The notes beneath the pieces are model-generated. The model had not been told where the DNA came from, searched no databases, and was given only the letters and a program-made list of their open reading frames with translations. From NCBI GenBank assembly GCA_021018995.1, contig CM037588.1, forward strand, positions 147,331,725 to 147,395,724: a stretch of 64,000 nucleotides of DNA, read 5' to 3'. Below, piece by piece: positions 22,480-34,323 of this stretch (position 1 is the first letter of the stretch; each line of letters opens with the position of its first letter). This DNA comes from Chloranthus sessilifolius. Its lineage: Eukaryota; Streptophyta; Magnoliopsida; Chloranthales; Chloranthaceae. The translations under genes and the position numbers were made by a program.

Positions 22480-23741
22480 ACATCAAAAGTCCATCCTCGG
22501 TTCATCCTCTCGTTGTTGGCCTCCACTCTGAGCCAACACGTCCTCGATAGTAGGGCCGGGATGGGCGGCCTTGTGAGGATAAGGTGGGTGTCGCGGTAGC
22601 AGGTGGGGGTAGGTGGTGTCGGTGAGGCTGCGGTGTGAGAGTGGCCCTCTCCGGATGGCTCTGCTGCTGGCGGTGTGCCCCACCCGCAGGTGGAGTCTGC
22701 TTTGAGGTGGTGGGGTGGTGGCGGTGCTCTGCTTCTTTCTTGCTTTTGAGGCGGGGCGGGACCCGGGCCATAGGGTCGCTTGAGCAAATTATAGCTACGG
22801 GCCCATGAAGACCTAGAATGTCTCACGCGGTCAGTAGCCCTCTCTCATGAGAGATGGCATAAGATGCATCATTGGAGTAGCACTCCAACATGCTCGATAT
22901 AAGGCGAGCATAGGGCATCTTTTCTTTGGGCCGTAGGTTGCCCTTCATCAGCTTCCCCTTTATGTATCTCATCCCCTCAAGGATGAGCATGGTGGCATCA
23001 AACCACCGGCCACAGAAGGCCGAGTAAAGTGCTCGCACCTTCTCCACGCGCTCGGTGTCGTGGCGCATTGGGTAGAGGTTGCACTTGACCACTGAGTCAA
23101 GCATCCACATATATGGTGGAAGGTCAACCCTCTTGATGGAGGAGCCCGACCCCTTCTTGCCATTGGTCATGCGGGTCATGACCTCCTCAAAGCGGGGTTC
23201 CTCCTCAAAGGGTGGGAAGAGAGCGGTCTCCGGGGTGAACTCGAGGTAACACTCGAGTACCTCGTGGATGTGGCGTCGAGTGATCGATAGAGACGCACCT
23301 CAATCTTGGTTATTATGCAATCATCGGTAGGGCCGCCCAGTCTGAGCCCTTGGTAGAATAATCTCACCAATCTAGGGTAGTAAGAACCCGGATTGGTTTG
23401 AGAAGGACGGCGTTATTTAGGTAGTTTCGAGCCCATTGGGTCTCGCCCGGCACATCGGGATCGGTGAAAAGGGTAGGGTCGATGACGTACTCGACCTCAA
23501 AGGTCTTGGCCGCCCACCATTCGTTTGGTTGCTCGACATTGGTGGGTGGTGGTGGCATGGGGGTGGATTCACAGGAAGACTCGCGCGTAGACGCGCTCGT
23601 CGAACCGGAGGTGGTCTCCGATTCCGACGGTGATGGAGTCCTCACCGGCGATGGGGTAGGTGGTGGTGGCGCGGCGTTCTTACGCCTAACCGGTAGCTTG
23701 GAGGTTACCTTCTTCGAAGACAAACGGGTTTTGGGCGGCAT
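22480..23741 (-). pseudogene. Element B extra gene (aORF): putative plant transposon-protein-like domain
   Basis: Sense-strand gene between chromodomain and 3' LTR. The start is ATG 23741 (MPPKTRLSSKK), giving a basic N-terminus, then a Pro/Ser/Thr-rich stretch (PPPPTPSPVRTPSPSESETT). The conserved domain follows: WWAAKTFEVEYVIDPTLF, LVRLFYQGL, GSSIKRVDLPPYMWMLDSVVKCNLYP, FCGRWFDATMLILEGMRYIKGKL and KMPYARLISSMLECY. It ends in a Pro-rich, possibly helical tail. Frameshifts lie near 23370 and 23180, and a stop after GLLTA (22823). The layout resembles the putative plant transposon protein family (PF20167-type) found in plant retroelements, but this is from memory of the pattern. It has no membrane segment or signal peptide, so it is not env-like. 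Function unknown. Confidence 0.8.
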
Positions 23742-23969
23742 TTTGAGAAAATCTAGGGTTTTCTAGTTCAACTTGAAGGGAAAAAACACAAATCTAAGGT
23801 TTACCTTAGGTGTCGATGTGAAAATGGGTGTGAATCGCCGGAAAATCCAAACCCTAGGGCACTGGCTTGTCGGAGAAGAGGAAGAAGGTGAAGCACCAAA
23901 AACCCGAAGCAAGAAAAAATTTTGAATGGGGAATAAAATCCCCAATCTTATATATATATAGCCCGCGGC

Positions 23970-24595
23970 TCGATTAATCAAAATTTTGTTTCGATTAATC
24001 GAAATTCAAAACTAGGTTAAGCCGCGTAAAATCGATTAATCGATTTCCCAAATCGATTAATCGAAAGTCAAATTCGATTAATCAAAAACATTTCGATTAA
24101 TCGAAATCGTATCTGTTAAAAATTTTCAATTTTTGAGCTCATTGGTGCGAGCCAGTCGATTAATCGAAATGTATTTCGATTAATCGAAATTCCAAAATCG
24201 ATTAATCGAATTTAATTTCGATTAATCGAAATCGTGCTGTAACTTCTAATTTTCCAGAATTTCTTAAATTATTCGATTAATCGAATCCATTTCGATAAAT
24301 CGAAATTTCGAAATCGATTAATCGAATTTCACTTCGATTAATCGAAATCGTCCATTTGCTTTCAAATTCTCGTAAGTCCCTTTAGTAAATCGATTAATCG
24401 AAATTTCAAAATCGATTAGTCGATCCCAAATCGATTGATCGAGATTCCAATTCGATCAATCGAAATTTGTCTTCTATGTATATTCTAACTCTCATTCTCA
24501 TTTCCAGTCACTGGCACATGCCAGTCGACTAATCGAACAAAATCGATTAATCGAAATTCCAAATCGATTAATCGATTTGAAATTCGATTAATCGG
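23970..24595. repeat. Element B internal palindrome array in the spacer between chromodomain and aORF
   Basis: About 22 copies of TCGATTAATCGA and close variants, the same motif as in both LTRs of B. Spacing is irregular at 5-60 bases. No reading frame of note crosses it. Confidence 0.95.
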
Positions 24596-24736
24596 TTTTG
24601 CCCAATTTGTGTAGATTGTCAATTTCTTTGGTTCTTTTACTACTTTTGACAATTTATGACAGATTGGATCAAATTTCCATTGAATTATAAGTATGGTGGA
24701 GATTTCACAAATATGTTTGTGGTTTACATTGAATTC

Positions 24737-24979
24737 TCACGTCGTTGGAAACAAGGCTGGATATTGTTCTTTCACATCGGCCTCTCGTTCCCAAGTAGCC
24801 TCTTCTTTTGGATGATTGTTCCACCGAACTAGCACTAAGGGAATCACTTTAGTGTGCAGTACTTGTTCTTTTCGATCCAAGATCTCCACTGGTTCCTCTA
24901 TCATGCTCATGTCCTCACACATCTCTATAGGTTGCTTTCCTAACACATGAGACGGATCATTCACGTACTTTCTGAGCAT
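24737..24979 (-). pseudogene. Element B integrase tail and chromodomain
   Basis: 80 residues in the integrase frame after a single TAG (24977-24979, where A reads HVSMLRKY). It shows EEPVEILDRKEQVLHTKVIPLVLVRWNNHPKEEATWERE, the chromodomain pattern at the Pol C-terminus of chromoviruses, which can steer integration to marked chromatin. The aromatic W of VRWNNHP and the W of ATWERE are present. The frame ends LFPTT plus stop. Confidence 0.9.
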
Positions 24980-26387
24980 CTATATGTGGAAAACGTTATG
25001 CACTCGATCAAATAGCGGTGGTAAACCAACGCGATATGCAACTTCACCTACGCGTCCCAAAATTTCAAATGGTCCAACATATCGTGGACTTAACTTCCCT
25101 CTCTTGCCAAATCTCATTACTCCTTTCATAGGTGACACCTTCACAAACACGTGCTCGCCCACTTTGTAGTCAACACTAGTCCGCTTCATATCGGCGTAAC
25201 TTTTCTGTCTACTATGTGCTGTCTTCAACCTTTCTCTGATAATTCGAACGACGGTAGCGTTATCTTCAAGTAGTTTTGGTCCTAATATAAATTTCTCACC
25301 TATTTCCTCCCAATTGAGAGGTGATTTGCATCGTCGTCCATACAGAGCTTCATACGGTGCCATGCCAATGCTCGTTTGAAAACTGTTATTATATGCGAAC
25401 TCGAGCATCGGTAGATACTCATCCCAGTATCCTTGCATATCAAGCATGCACGCTCTGAGCATGTCTTCTATTACTTGGTTCACTCGCTCTGTCTGCCCAT
25501 CAGTTTGAGGATGGAAAGCTGAACTAATGTCTAGTTGTGTTCCCATTCCTTCTTGAAATTTTTTCCAAAACTTGGACGTATATAGTGGATCACGATCTGA
25601 AACTATGCTGCTTGGAATACCATGTAATCTTACAATCTCCTTCATGTATAAATTTGCCAATCTTCCTGCTGTATATGTAGTATTGTACGGCAAGAAGTCT
25701 TGTTGATTTCAATCGGTCTCTGACGACCCAAATGGCATTGTGTCTCTTAGCGATGCAGGGTAATCCAACAATGAAATCCATTGAGATCGATTCCCACTTC
25801 CATTCTGGTATTGGTAAAGGTTGCAATAGTCCAGCAGGATGTCTATGATCAACCTTCACCTGCTGACAAGTCAAACATCGTGACACATACTCGGCCACGT
25901 CTTGTTTCAGTCCTCTCCACCAGTAGTTCTTTTTCAAATCTTGGTACATTTTGGTGCTACCAGGGTGGATAGCATAATTTGACTTATGGGCCTCATCAAG
26001 AATCGTTCGTCTTAGATCGACATTGTCCGGAATGCATAGACGGCCTTTAAACAACAACGAACCATCTTCTTTTACTGAGAAGTCCGATCTAATGCCTTCA
26101 CTCATGTCTTGATGAATCTTTGTTAATGTCGGATCTTTCATCTGTAGATTGTGGATATGTTCAAATATCACTGGCTTTACTGATATGTTAGCCAAAAAGG
26201 ATCCAGTGTCCTTTGACTCAATGTTCGCATCATAGAATGCTAGATCTTCCAATAATTTCCATCGGTGCATACCCAAAATCAAAGAAGCTAACTGAGCTGA
26301 ACCCTTCCGACTCAAAGCATCGGCTACCACATTCGCCTTGCCAGGATGGTATTGTATGGAGCAATCATAATCCTTGAGGAATTCCAT
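24980..26387 (-). pseudogene. Element B integrase
   Basis: Two overlapping frames joined by a frameshift near 25690. The first has the RNase H end ([13 protein letters not shown]), integrase start, HHCC zinc region ([27 protein letters not shown]) and the first catalytic Asp in SISMDFIVGLP. The second has the second Asp (IVSDRDPLYTSKFW), the catalytic Glu in DGQTERVNQVIEDML, FAYNNSFQTSIGMAPYEALYGRRCKSP and KRGKLSPRYVGPFEILGRVGEVAYRV. All three catalytic residues survive. Intron-free at the place where C has its 74-bp insertion (VDYKVGEHVFVKV is continuous). Confidence 0.93.
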
Positions 26388-27500
26388 CTATCTGCGCTGT
26401 CTCATGTTGAGCTCTTTCTGTGTAAATAGATATCGGAGGCTCTTATGATCGGTGAAAATTTCAAAGGTCTCACCATACAAGTAATGTCTCCAAATCTTGT
26501 ATAAAAATGGCTGCTTTGCCCGGTTCCAAGTCATGAGTCGGGTAATTTTTCTCGTGTTCCTTCAGCTGTCTTGATCAGTAAGCTATCACCTTGTTGTGTT
26601 GGTTGAGCACACAACCAAGGCCATTGTATATGACGTGTTTGTACCGGCGTATCCTCCACTTCAAGGAATCGCTATCTGAGCGAAGTGAGTCTCATTTGAG
26701 TTCTTGAAAACTCTTCTCGCATGCCTCACTCCTCAAACCTTGAATCTTTTCGTGTTAGCTTTGTGAGAGGTCCGATATCTTTGAAAACCCCTCAACGAAA
26801 GCGTCGATAATAGCCTCGCTAAGCCTAAACTTGGGACGCCAGTCCTTTGTCTTTGGTTTGCTCCCATTTAACGCTTCTATCTTTCTTTGGATCTACCATA
26901 ACACCATGCTTTGAGACGACATGTCCCAAAAAGCTAACCTCTTCCAACCAAAACTCACACTTGCTGAGTTTGGCGTACAATTGGTGTTCACGTAGCGTCT
27001 GTAGAGCAATCCTCAAGTGTTCTTCGTGTTAAATCTTGGATTTGGAGTATATCAAGTATATCATCAACAAATACTACACGCGAGTCCAAGTGGTTTAAAC
27101 ACTCGGTTCATCGATCCATAAATGACGCAGCATTCGTTAATCCAAAGCGGCATCACAAGGAATTCATAGTGTCCATACCGTGTCCAGGAAAAGTCTTACG
27201 AATGTCCTCTGCCTTGACTTCATATCGATGATACCCGGATCTGATCTTGGAAAAATACCTTGCTCCTTGCGGTTGGTCGAATAGATCGTCAATTCTAGGC
27301 AAAGGGTAGCGGTTCTTCACACTGAGTTTGTTCAATTGCCGATAGTCAATGCATAGCCGCATTGACCCATCCTTCTTCTTGACAAACAAGACCGGTGCTC
27401 CCCATGGAGACACACTCGGTCTAACAAACCCCTTGTCCATAAGCTCTTGTAGTTGTTCCTTCAACTCCTTTAACTCGGTAGAGCCATTCTATAAGGTGTT
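26388..27500 (-). pseudogene. Element B reverse transcriptase and RNase H
   Basis: Recognisable fragments: [41 protein letters not shown] (27350-27464), [15 protein letters not shown] in a shifted frame near 27060-27080, and [18 protein letters not shown] (26900-26970). The RNase H at 26400-26800 survives only in scraps, with several frameshifts. It is much more damaged than B's integrase and Gag. Order and identity are clear; there is no activity. Confidence 0.85.
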
Positions 27501-28101
27501 TTGAAATAGGCTCCGTTCACGGTGCTAAGTCAATGGCGAATTCTACTTCTCTTCAAGGTAATCCAGGCAACTCTTCTGGAAACACGTCAGCGAAGTCTCG
27601 CACAACTGCTATCTCAGAAATGACGTTCTTTTCTTCCTTGTCCTCCTTTAAGAAAGCTAAGTATCCACTGCAACCCTTTCTGATCATCTTCTCGGCCCTT
27701 CTGCTTTGAGATCGGTAGCACAGATGAGCGACCTCACTCCTTGAAACCGAAATGATCTTCTTGTGTTGGGTCCGAAAATAACTACCTTGTTCTTGCAATC
27801 GGAGACGGTTGCACAATGTCTGCAGGATCACATCAAACCCTTGCATGTCTAACGTATCAACTTTGCTTCTAGTTCATGCACCTCTAAGTCTCGAATGCTA
27901 CAATGATGGATTTGCAAGCTAACTCCGTGTCTACTAACTCTCCGGGAATAGACACGAATGGGGCCGAAATCAACGTCTCTGGAACAATCTTCATCTTCTT
28001 AGCGAAACGTGGAGTAACGAATGAGTGGGTAGACCCGGGGTCTATCAACACTCGAGCGTCATATCCACCGAAGCATCCTTTTTCATATATATTTAGAGTA
28101 C
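27501..28101 (-). pseudogene. Element B aspartic protease
   Basis: Exon 2 starts at 28101 in the frame G-T-L-N-I-Y-E-K-G. The catalytic loop V-L-I-D-P-G-S-T-H-S-F-V is intact, followed by PRFAKKMKI. The end of the protease (GFDVIL then the lost G-M-D-W-L-S block) is disrupted, and the frame continues as the linker RKGCSGYLAFLKEDKEEKN and [16 protein letters not shown] towards the RT. Confidence 0.88.
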
Positions 28102-28270
28102 CTATAGTATACATACATACATACAATAATTTACACATCAATTTACACTCTTAATTCACATACAGCTTTTTGTATTGGGAAAGGAATCTATACAATTTCT
28201 AATGCATGCTCCTTCTCTATCTAAAATTTTAATGAAATGAAAATTTTCTTTAATTTTAAAAGGGTCTCAC
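28102..28270 (-). other. Candidate intron at Gag-protease junction, element B
   Basis: On the minus strand ATCCAAG is followed by GTGAGACCC; 169 AT-rich bases later ACTATAG is followed by GTACTCTA. Joining gives I-Q-G-T-L-N-I-Y and stays open through the protease motif. Without removal, Gag stops about 15 codons past the junction. Phase 1, as in A and C. Confidence 0.82.
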
Positions 28271-29624
28271 CTTGGATGATGTCATGCACGTTCCCTGCTT
28301 CCTGAGCAGTGACTGCATAGGCTCTCCCCTGGACGATCGGTTTCCTTGCTTGAATTGGTCGTGGTGCTGCAACTGAAACCGTCTTTCTTTTATCCGTCTC
28401 GGGACAATCCTTGATCAAGTGGCCCACCTTGCCACATCGGAAACAACCCCTAGTTCCCGATCTACAGTCCATCGTCCTATGAGGCTTGCCACACTTTGCG
28501 CAAGTCTCCCGAGGTGCGGAAGAAACAGACTGAGAACCACATGTGATAGTGGCGCCGATGAACATGGCAGGGCTCTCATAGCGAATAGGTCTCCTCGACG
28601 CAAGTAATGGAAACTTCTGTTGGTGTTGTTGTTGTTCATAGCGGTCTTCCAAACCCCTTGGGAATGGTCTCTGATTCTGGCCCATGAACCTCGGCTTTTT
28701 GTTCACCGGTTCGTAGTGCCCCGATCTTCCTTGTTCATTTCCTCCTCTCTGCTGCTCCCTCTGTCTATATCTGTTATTATTCTCCTCTTCTACCAATGAC
28801 CTCTTCATAGGTCCTCGGTTGAAATGGAGCTCGCCTCCCCTAACCTCGGGCTTCAAACCTTCTTTGAAACCTCTTGGACTTCATCACTTGATGGCGGCGT
28901 GTCCAGGACAAAAGCAGGCCAATCGTGACTCTACCCCATATTCTCTCACTGTCATCCTCCCTTGCACTAATTGTAAGAATTGTATCTCAAGCTGGTTCCT
29001 CACCACTTCTGGAAAATATTGTTTGTTGAACTCCTCAACAAACTCCTCCCAAGTCCAAGGCAACTCTGGGGTCTCCTGAGCCCGAGTCCGTACCACGGAC
29101 TTCCACCAAGGCCCAGCCTCCCCATCCAACATGTAAGCTGCCCATCTCACGCTCTCATCTTCCGTGCAAGTTAGCACGCTAAAGACTTTCTCCATCTCCA
29201 TCAACCAGTTTTCAGTGGCCATTGTGTCTGCCTGCCCAGAAAATGAAGGAGGTCTCATCCTCCTAAACTCTGTAAATGATGAGGGCACAGGCAACGCAGG
29301 TCCTACAGGTGGTGTAGGTGGCTGCTGTTCTCTTGACGCATGAGCTGCAAAGGATGCGGCTTGCTGTGCCATGGCAGCTGCCATAGTCTCCATAGTGTGC
29401 ATCATCCTTTGTCGCTCTTCTCTGTCTTCTTGTCTTTCTCTCACTCTTTCTTGTTCTCTTAGATCTTGATCTTGATGATCTCGATCTTCTTCATCCCATT
29501 GTCTACTACTCGCTCAGGGCCTCGATCCTAAAGGCACTCTATTTGTAGGAGAGATGTAATCATCTCCACTACGTAGACTCCTCTGATGGCCTCCCCTTGG
29601 TCGGCCTCTTCCTCTAGATGACAT
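28271..29624 (-). pseudogene. Element B Gag
   Basis: Start ATG 29624 (MSSRGRGRPRGG). One early TGA (after LGSRP, about 29515), then an open frame from 29444: coiled Glu/Arg-rich start, METMAAAMAQQAAS, capsid core (RMRPPSFSGQADTMATENWLMEMEKVFSVL, YMLDGEAGPWWKSV, FNKQYFPEVVRNQLEIQFLQLVQGRMTVREYG), and a frameshift near 28880. The second frame (28221-28856) holds two zinc knuckles, CAKCGKPHRTMDC and CFRCGKVGHLIKDCP, both with complete ligands. It ends V-H-D-I-I-Q-G at the intron donor. Confidence 0.92.
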
Positions 29625-29713
29625 TTGCGGCTGCATTTGAAACTAAAGTTTTGTTAGCAGAAGCCCCTACGTTCTGACGAAAGAACCCTTGTCAGAAGTG
29701 CTAAAAGAAAATG

Positions 29714-29725
29714 GCTCTGATACCA
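29714..29725 (-). promoter_or_regulatory. Element B primer binding site (initiator-Met)
   Basis: The minus strand reads TGGTATCAGAGC two bases after the LTR end, a perfect match to the usual initiator tRNA-Met primer site. Confidence 0.94.
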
Positions 29726-29727
29726 AC

Positions 29728-31927
29728 TGTGGCAGCCCGGATTTTGACACCCCGAAACCCGTGCCATCAGCACGATCATCTTGACCGTGCCCTTTAGCTA
29801 AGCACGGAACACTGGTATATCAAGCATCAAAAAGTATAATAAACGAAATTGCAGAATTTAAATCTATATTAATTAACTCTCCAAAAGACAGTTCTACCCT
29901 CATGCCTCTACATGAATGGAGAACCGATCCGAACCATCGATGATAGAAATCATCACGGATGGTTCGCCCCAAAAGAATAATCCCATCCATATATATATAT
30001 ACATGGTTTAAACAGAATCAAGGCTTGACATACCAAGCCGTATAAAACTCTCTCTAAAATCTCTCAAAGTGGCACAACGGAGTCCTCTAGAAGAAGTCCT
30101 CTGGAGGTGGCTCCAACTCGTCACCAGCCGCAAGGTCCGACTCGCCGGGATCAGCGTCTCCTGAAGCCTCGGCAGCTGCTAGTAGTGGACCTGCGACGTA
30201 TAGTCTATAGGGTGAGCTACATCCTAGCTCAATAGGGAACAAACACAGTTGAACATATAAATTATGACTCACATATATTCCATGATATGCCATGCATGAT
30301 GTATCTATGCAGTTGTTAATGAAACAGATTAAAAGCATTTCGTTTTACTGTTGATTACTTATATTTTCATTTACTCATGAATGATGCTGAGAAGGCCTAA
30401 GGTAAAACTTAAACTTTCAACTTAAGTAATCCCCGAGCAATATAGCATCGAGCCCCGATGAGATACCCATCATCGTCATCTATATAGACAGTTTTAACCG
30501 TATTCCCTGGGAATACAAATAGTACCCAAGCCCCTTTCCCCTGGGGATTGGTGGCGGGGTTTCACTTGTCTCAATCAACACCCCTGGGGTGTGCTTACTA
30601 TGTACGGATAAGCCTCCGCACTGGCCTACGGTTTTGCCGCCGTATCGGTCACGGATATCCTGCCGTGTCAGTCGTGGATATCCCGCCACGTCGGTGGGGT
30701 ACCCTATCAAACCTCAAATAACAAAAATATCGGTGCCTTACATATAGTTATTCACCGTTTAATTGTGCTATCTTATATCAGTTAGGCCCTATCAAACATG
30801 ATTCAATCCTTGGATACATCCCTGGGATGTATCCATTTACTTGCATCACACCTGATGCCCTTATCTCTTTACTTCTTCATCCCCTGGGGATGGCTTATTA
30901 GAATTTCTCTTATGGATGTCATACGCACACACACTTTTCACAATTCTTAAACAATTAAACATTTGAATGGAAATCTATATCACTACATACATGCTCTTGT
31001 AAAATAAAGTACATGTTCAAGGTGTTCCCTACCTCAAGTCTTCATTCGATCATTGCATCAAGGTCCCACGTGGCTCCTTGTGCACTAGCTCACACGTACC
31101 ACCTATGGTACCACATAACAGGTGAAACACATCACAAAGGATGCAATAAAGAAGGTGTAAGACCCTCCGAGAATCTTAAAGTCAAACCCAAAAGTCAACA
31201 TAATCTATCTCAGTCGATTAATCGAATTCCAAAATCGATTAATCGAAGGTCAATATCGATTAATCGAAGTAATTTCGATTAATCGAAATTCTCTGTTTCG
31301 TAAAGTCGATTCTCAGTTCGAACAGTCGAGCTTTCATTCGATTAATCGAATCCAATTTCGATTAATCGAAATTCTCCTTTTCGCAAAGTAAACTCACAGT
31401 TCGAACAGTCGAGTTTTCATTCGATTAATCGAAATTCTTCTTTTCGCAAAGTCGACTCACAGTTCGAACAGTCGAGTTTCACAAGTTGATTAATCGATCC
31501 CAAATCGATTAATCGAAAACTAAAATCGATTAATCGAAATCCCTTCCAGCTTTGGTTCTAACGGATCCCTCGCGTCGAATCCGGCGTTTATTGCTTGAAT
31601 CTCTCTTCCTCAACTAGCATTCACTCCTTGCATTAATCACTCTCTTCACTCTCTCTCTTCTTTACTCTCCTTCAACAACCCAAAATACCCATCTAGGGTT
31701 ATTAAACCCTTTTATTTATCTCCCTCTTTGTGTGTTGAGCACATACACCGCAGTAGGTGTAAGTGACTTCTCATTTACATCACACACCACATAATCACTC
31801 AAACTATCACATCTCGTCCGTTCATCACATTCTATGCTAACTTATGATCTCCTGATTGGTCAAACTTGTGACCAATCGGGCACGGATCTCGAGGTCATAG
31901 TTTTGCGTGATTTTTCGGGCTATTACA
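29728..31927 (-). repeat. Element B 5' LTR with internal deletions
   Basis: 2200 bp against 2628 bp in the other LTR. Two deletions explain the gap: one of 20 bp between adjacent palindromes (equivalent to 21035-21055) and one of about 409 bp (equivalent to 21167-21575) that removes the end of the array. The rest aligns with few differences. The remaining palindrome array is at 31213-31539. Confidence 0.94.
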
Positions 31928-33245
31928 GCGGCGAACAATTCTGGACGAATCACACAAATCAAGCTATGCTATCCACTCGGGAAGCACAAAGATGTATCAA
32001 GATTTTAAAAAGAACTACTGGTGGAGAGGCTTGAAATAAGATGTGGCAGAGTACATGTCGCGGTGTTTGACGTGCCAACAAATCAAGATCGGTCATAGAC
32101 ATCCCCTAGGTCTATTGCAGCCTCTACCTATACCGGAATGGAAGTGGGAATCGATTTCTATGGACTTCATCGTTGGACTACCGCGTACTGCAAAGAAGTA
32201 CAATGCCATATGGGTAGTAGTCGATCGATTGACCAAGACAACGCACTTCTTGCCTTACAACACGATGTACACGGCGGGAAGACTGGCAAAGCTGTATATG
32301 AAAGAGATTGTCCGTTTGCATGGGATTCCGAGTAGCATTGTTTCTGATCGTGACCCATTGTATACATCAAAGTTTTGGAAGAAATTTCAAGAAGGAATGG
32401 GAACCCGACTAGATTTTAGTATGCTCAAGAAGGAATGGGAACGCGACTAAAAGGAATGGGAATGCGACTAGATTTTAGAGTTTTGGGTAGACTGAGAGGG
32501 TCAATCAGATCATTGAGGACATGCTTAGGGCATGTATGTTAGAATTACAAGGATTGTGGGATCAGCACCTACCCTTGATTGAGTTCGCATATAACAACAA
32601 CTTTCAGACGAGCATTGGGATGGCACCATATGAAGCCTTTACGAACAGCGATGTACATCGCCCATCAATTGGGAAGAAATCGGAGAGAAATTTATTTTGG
32701 AACCTGAAATACTTGAAGATAATGCCACCTATGTTCGGATGATAAGGGAAAAACTCAAAGCGGCTTAGAGCAGGCAGAAAAGCTACGCCGATATCAAGCA
32801 GACGAGTGTAGACTTCAAGGTGGGTGAACACGTGTTTGTTAAAGTGTCACCTATAAAGGGGGTTATGAGGTTTGGGAAGAGAGGGAAGCTAAGTCCCCGC
32901 TATCTTGGACCGTTTGAAGTTTTGGGTTGAGTAGGGGAAGTTGCTTACCGTATTGGATTGCCACCGTTATTCGATCAAGTACACAATGTGTTCCACGTGT
33001 CTATGCTCAGGAAGTACCTTAATGACCCTAATCACGTGTTGAGCGGTCAATCATTTGACATGCATGAGGACATGACTATGATCGAAGAGCCGGTGGAGAT
33101 TTTAGATCGAAAAGAACAAGTGTTGCGAACAAAAGTGATTCCATTAGTACTTGTCCGATGGAAGCATCATCCGGCCAAGGAAGCTACATGGGAACGAGAG
33201 GCTGACGTGAAAGAATAATATCCAGCCTTGTTTGCGACAACTTGA
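31928..33245 (+). pseudogene. Element A integrase (continued) and chromodomain
   Basis: Coding resumes exactly where it stopped at 19333, with R-R-T-I-L-D-E-A-H-K. The zinc region ([19 protein letters not shown]), first Asp (SISMDFIVGLP) and second Asp (SDRDPLYTSKFW) are clear. At 32385-32490 a short phrase (AAGGAATGGGAA...CGACTAGATTTTAG) is repeated three times and replaces about 10 codons. The catalytic Glu follows in T-E-R-V-N-Q. The C-terminus carries KRGKLSPR and the chromodomain (EEPVEILDRKEQVLRTKVI, LVRWKHHPAKEATWERE). Stops at 32036, 32766, 32926 and 33216 break it. Confidence 0.92.
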
Positions 33246-33513
33246 GAGCTAAGATTGTATCACCACAAGCATGTTTGTGGATTTAAACTGTGTTGTAATT
33301 CAATGTCGATCTTATGATCAATTTACTTAAGAGAACAATTTTATCCACATAGAGTCTCAAATACAGTGTTGAACACAAAATTGAAATTCATCATAGCCAC
33401 GACATGGCCGTGATGATGTGTTTTGTAGAACCAATGACCAGTTGGTATCATAGTTTACCAAGAGAAATCAAAGAGACATGAAGAATTAGTAAATCTGGAA
33501 AATCTGATCAAAA

Positions 33514-34075
33514 CCGATTAATCAATTTTGGTCGATTAGTCGACTGGCATGCGCCAGTGAGTGAAAATTGGAACAAGGTTCAGAAAAATGGCAAGGTAAA
33601 ATTTTGATTAATCGATTTTGGTTTCGATTAATTGATTTATGTTTTTGATTAATCGATCTGGGGATTCGATTAATCGAATAACTTGAGAATTTTAGAGAAA
33701 CTTAAAGAAATTTTACGATTTTAATTATTCGAAGTAAAATTCGATTATTCGATTTGGGATTTCGATTAATCGAACTGGAGGTTCGACTAATCGAGTAACT
33801 TAAGGATTTTAGAAAAAATTTGAAGGACTGCACGATTTCGATTAATCGAAGTGAATCTCGACTAATCGATTTTAGGATTTCGATTAATCGACTGGCTCAC
33901 GCCAGTGAGCTCCAAAACTTAAAAATTTAAACGGATACGATTTCGATTAATCGAAATGGTTTCGATTAATCGATTTTGAGTTTCGACTAGTCAATTTTGG
34001 AAATCGATTAATTGATTTCGCGGGCCTGAACCTAGTTTTGAATCTCGATTAATCGACTTTGGAAATCGATTAATC
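33514..34075. repeat. Element A internal palindrome array between chromodomain and aORF
   Basis: About 18 copies of TCGATTAATCGA or close variants, the same motif as in A's LTR and in the same place as the array of B. Confidence 0.94.
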
Positions 34076-34323
34076 TAGCCGGAGCCTATATATATAAATT
34101 ATAGGGGATTTCTCCCCATTCGAAATTTATTTGGAAATCTCCTTACGCGCCTTCTTCTTCTTCTCTCTGGCCGACCGAGCAAGCTAGGGTTTTGGGCATT
34201 TCGAGTCGATTTCGAAACGAAATCGCACTACATTGAGTCAAATACCTAAGGTAAAACCCTAGTTTTTGCTTCTTTTCCGTTTCAAACCACATAAACCCTA
34301 GTTTTTGTGAATTTTTACCAAAA

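Larger units (their letters stand above)
19334..31927 (-). mobile_element. B: Tekay-like chromovirus element inserted in the integrase of A
   Basis: On the plus strand it begins TGTGGCAG at 19334 and ends GGCTATTACA at 31927. The exact 5-bp duplication GCGGC flanks it (19329-19333 and 31928-31932) and lies inside the L-R-R-T codons of A's integrase. Length 12594 bp. The LTRs differ at roughly 3 percent by eye over their first 250 bp, plus two deletions, so B is the younger element, as nesting requires. Its order matches A, and its LTR shares the same palindrome motif, so A and B are one family or sister families. Confidence 0.96.

Noticed and set aside
29714..29725. tRNA gene at the PBS sequences (also 10883-10901, 15570-15581, 60552-60563)
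   Set aside because: Only the tRNA 3' end complement is present; no cloverleaf can be drawn around them.
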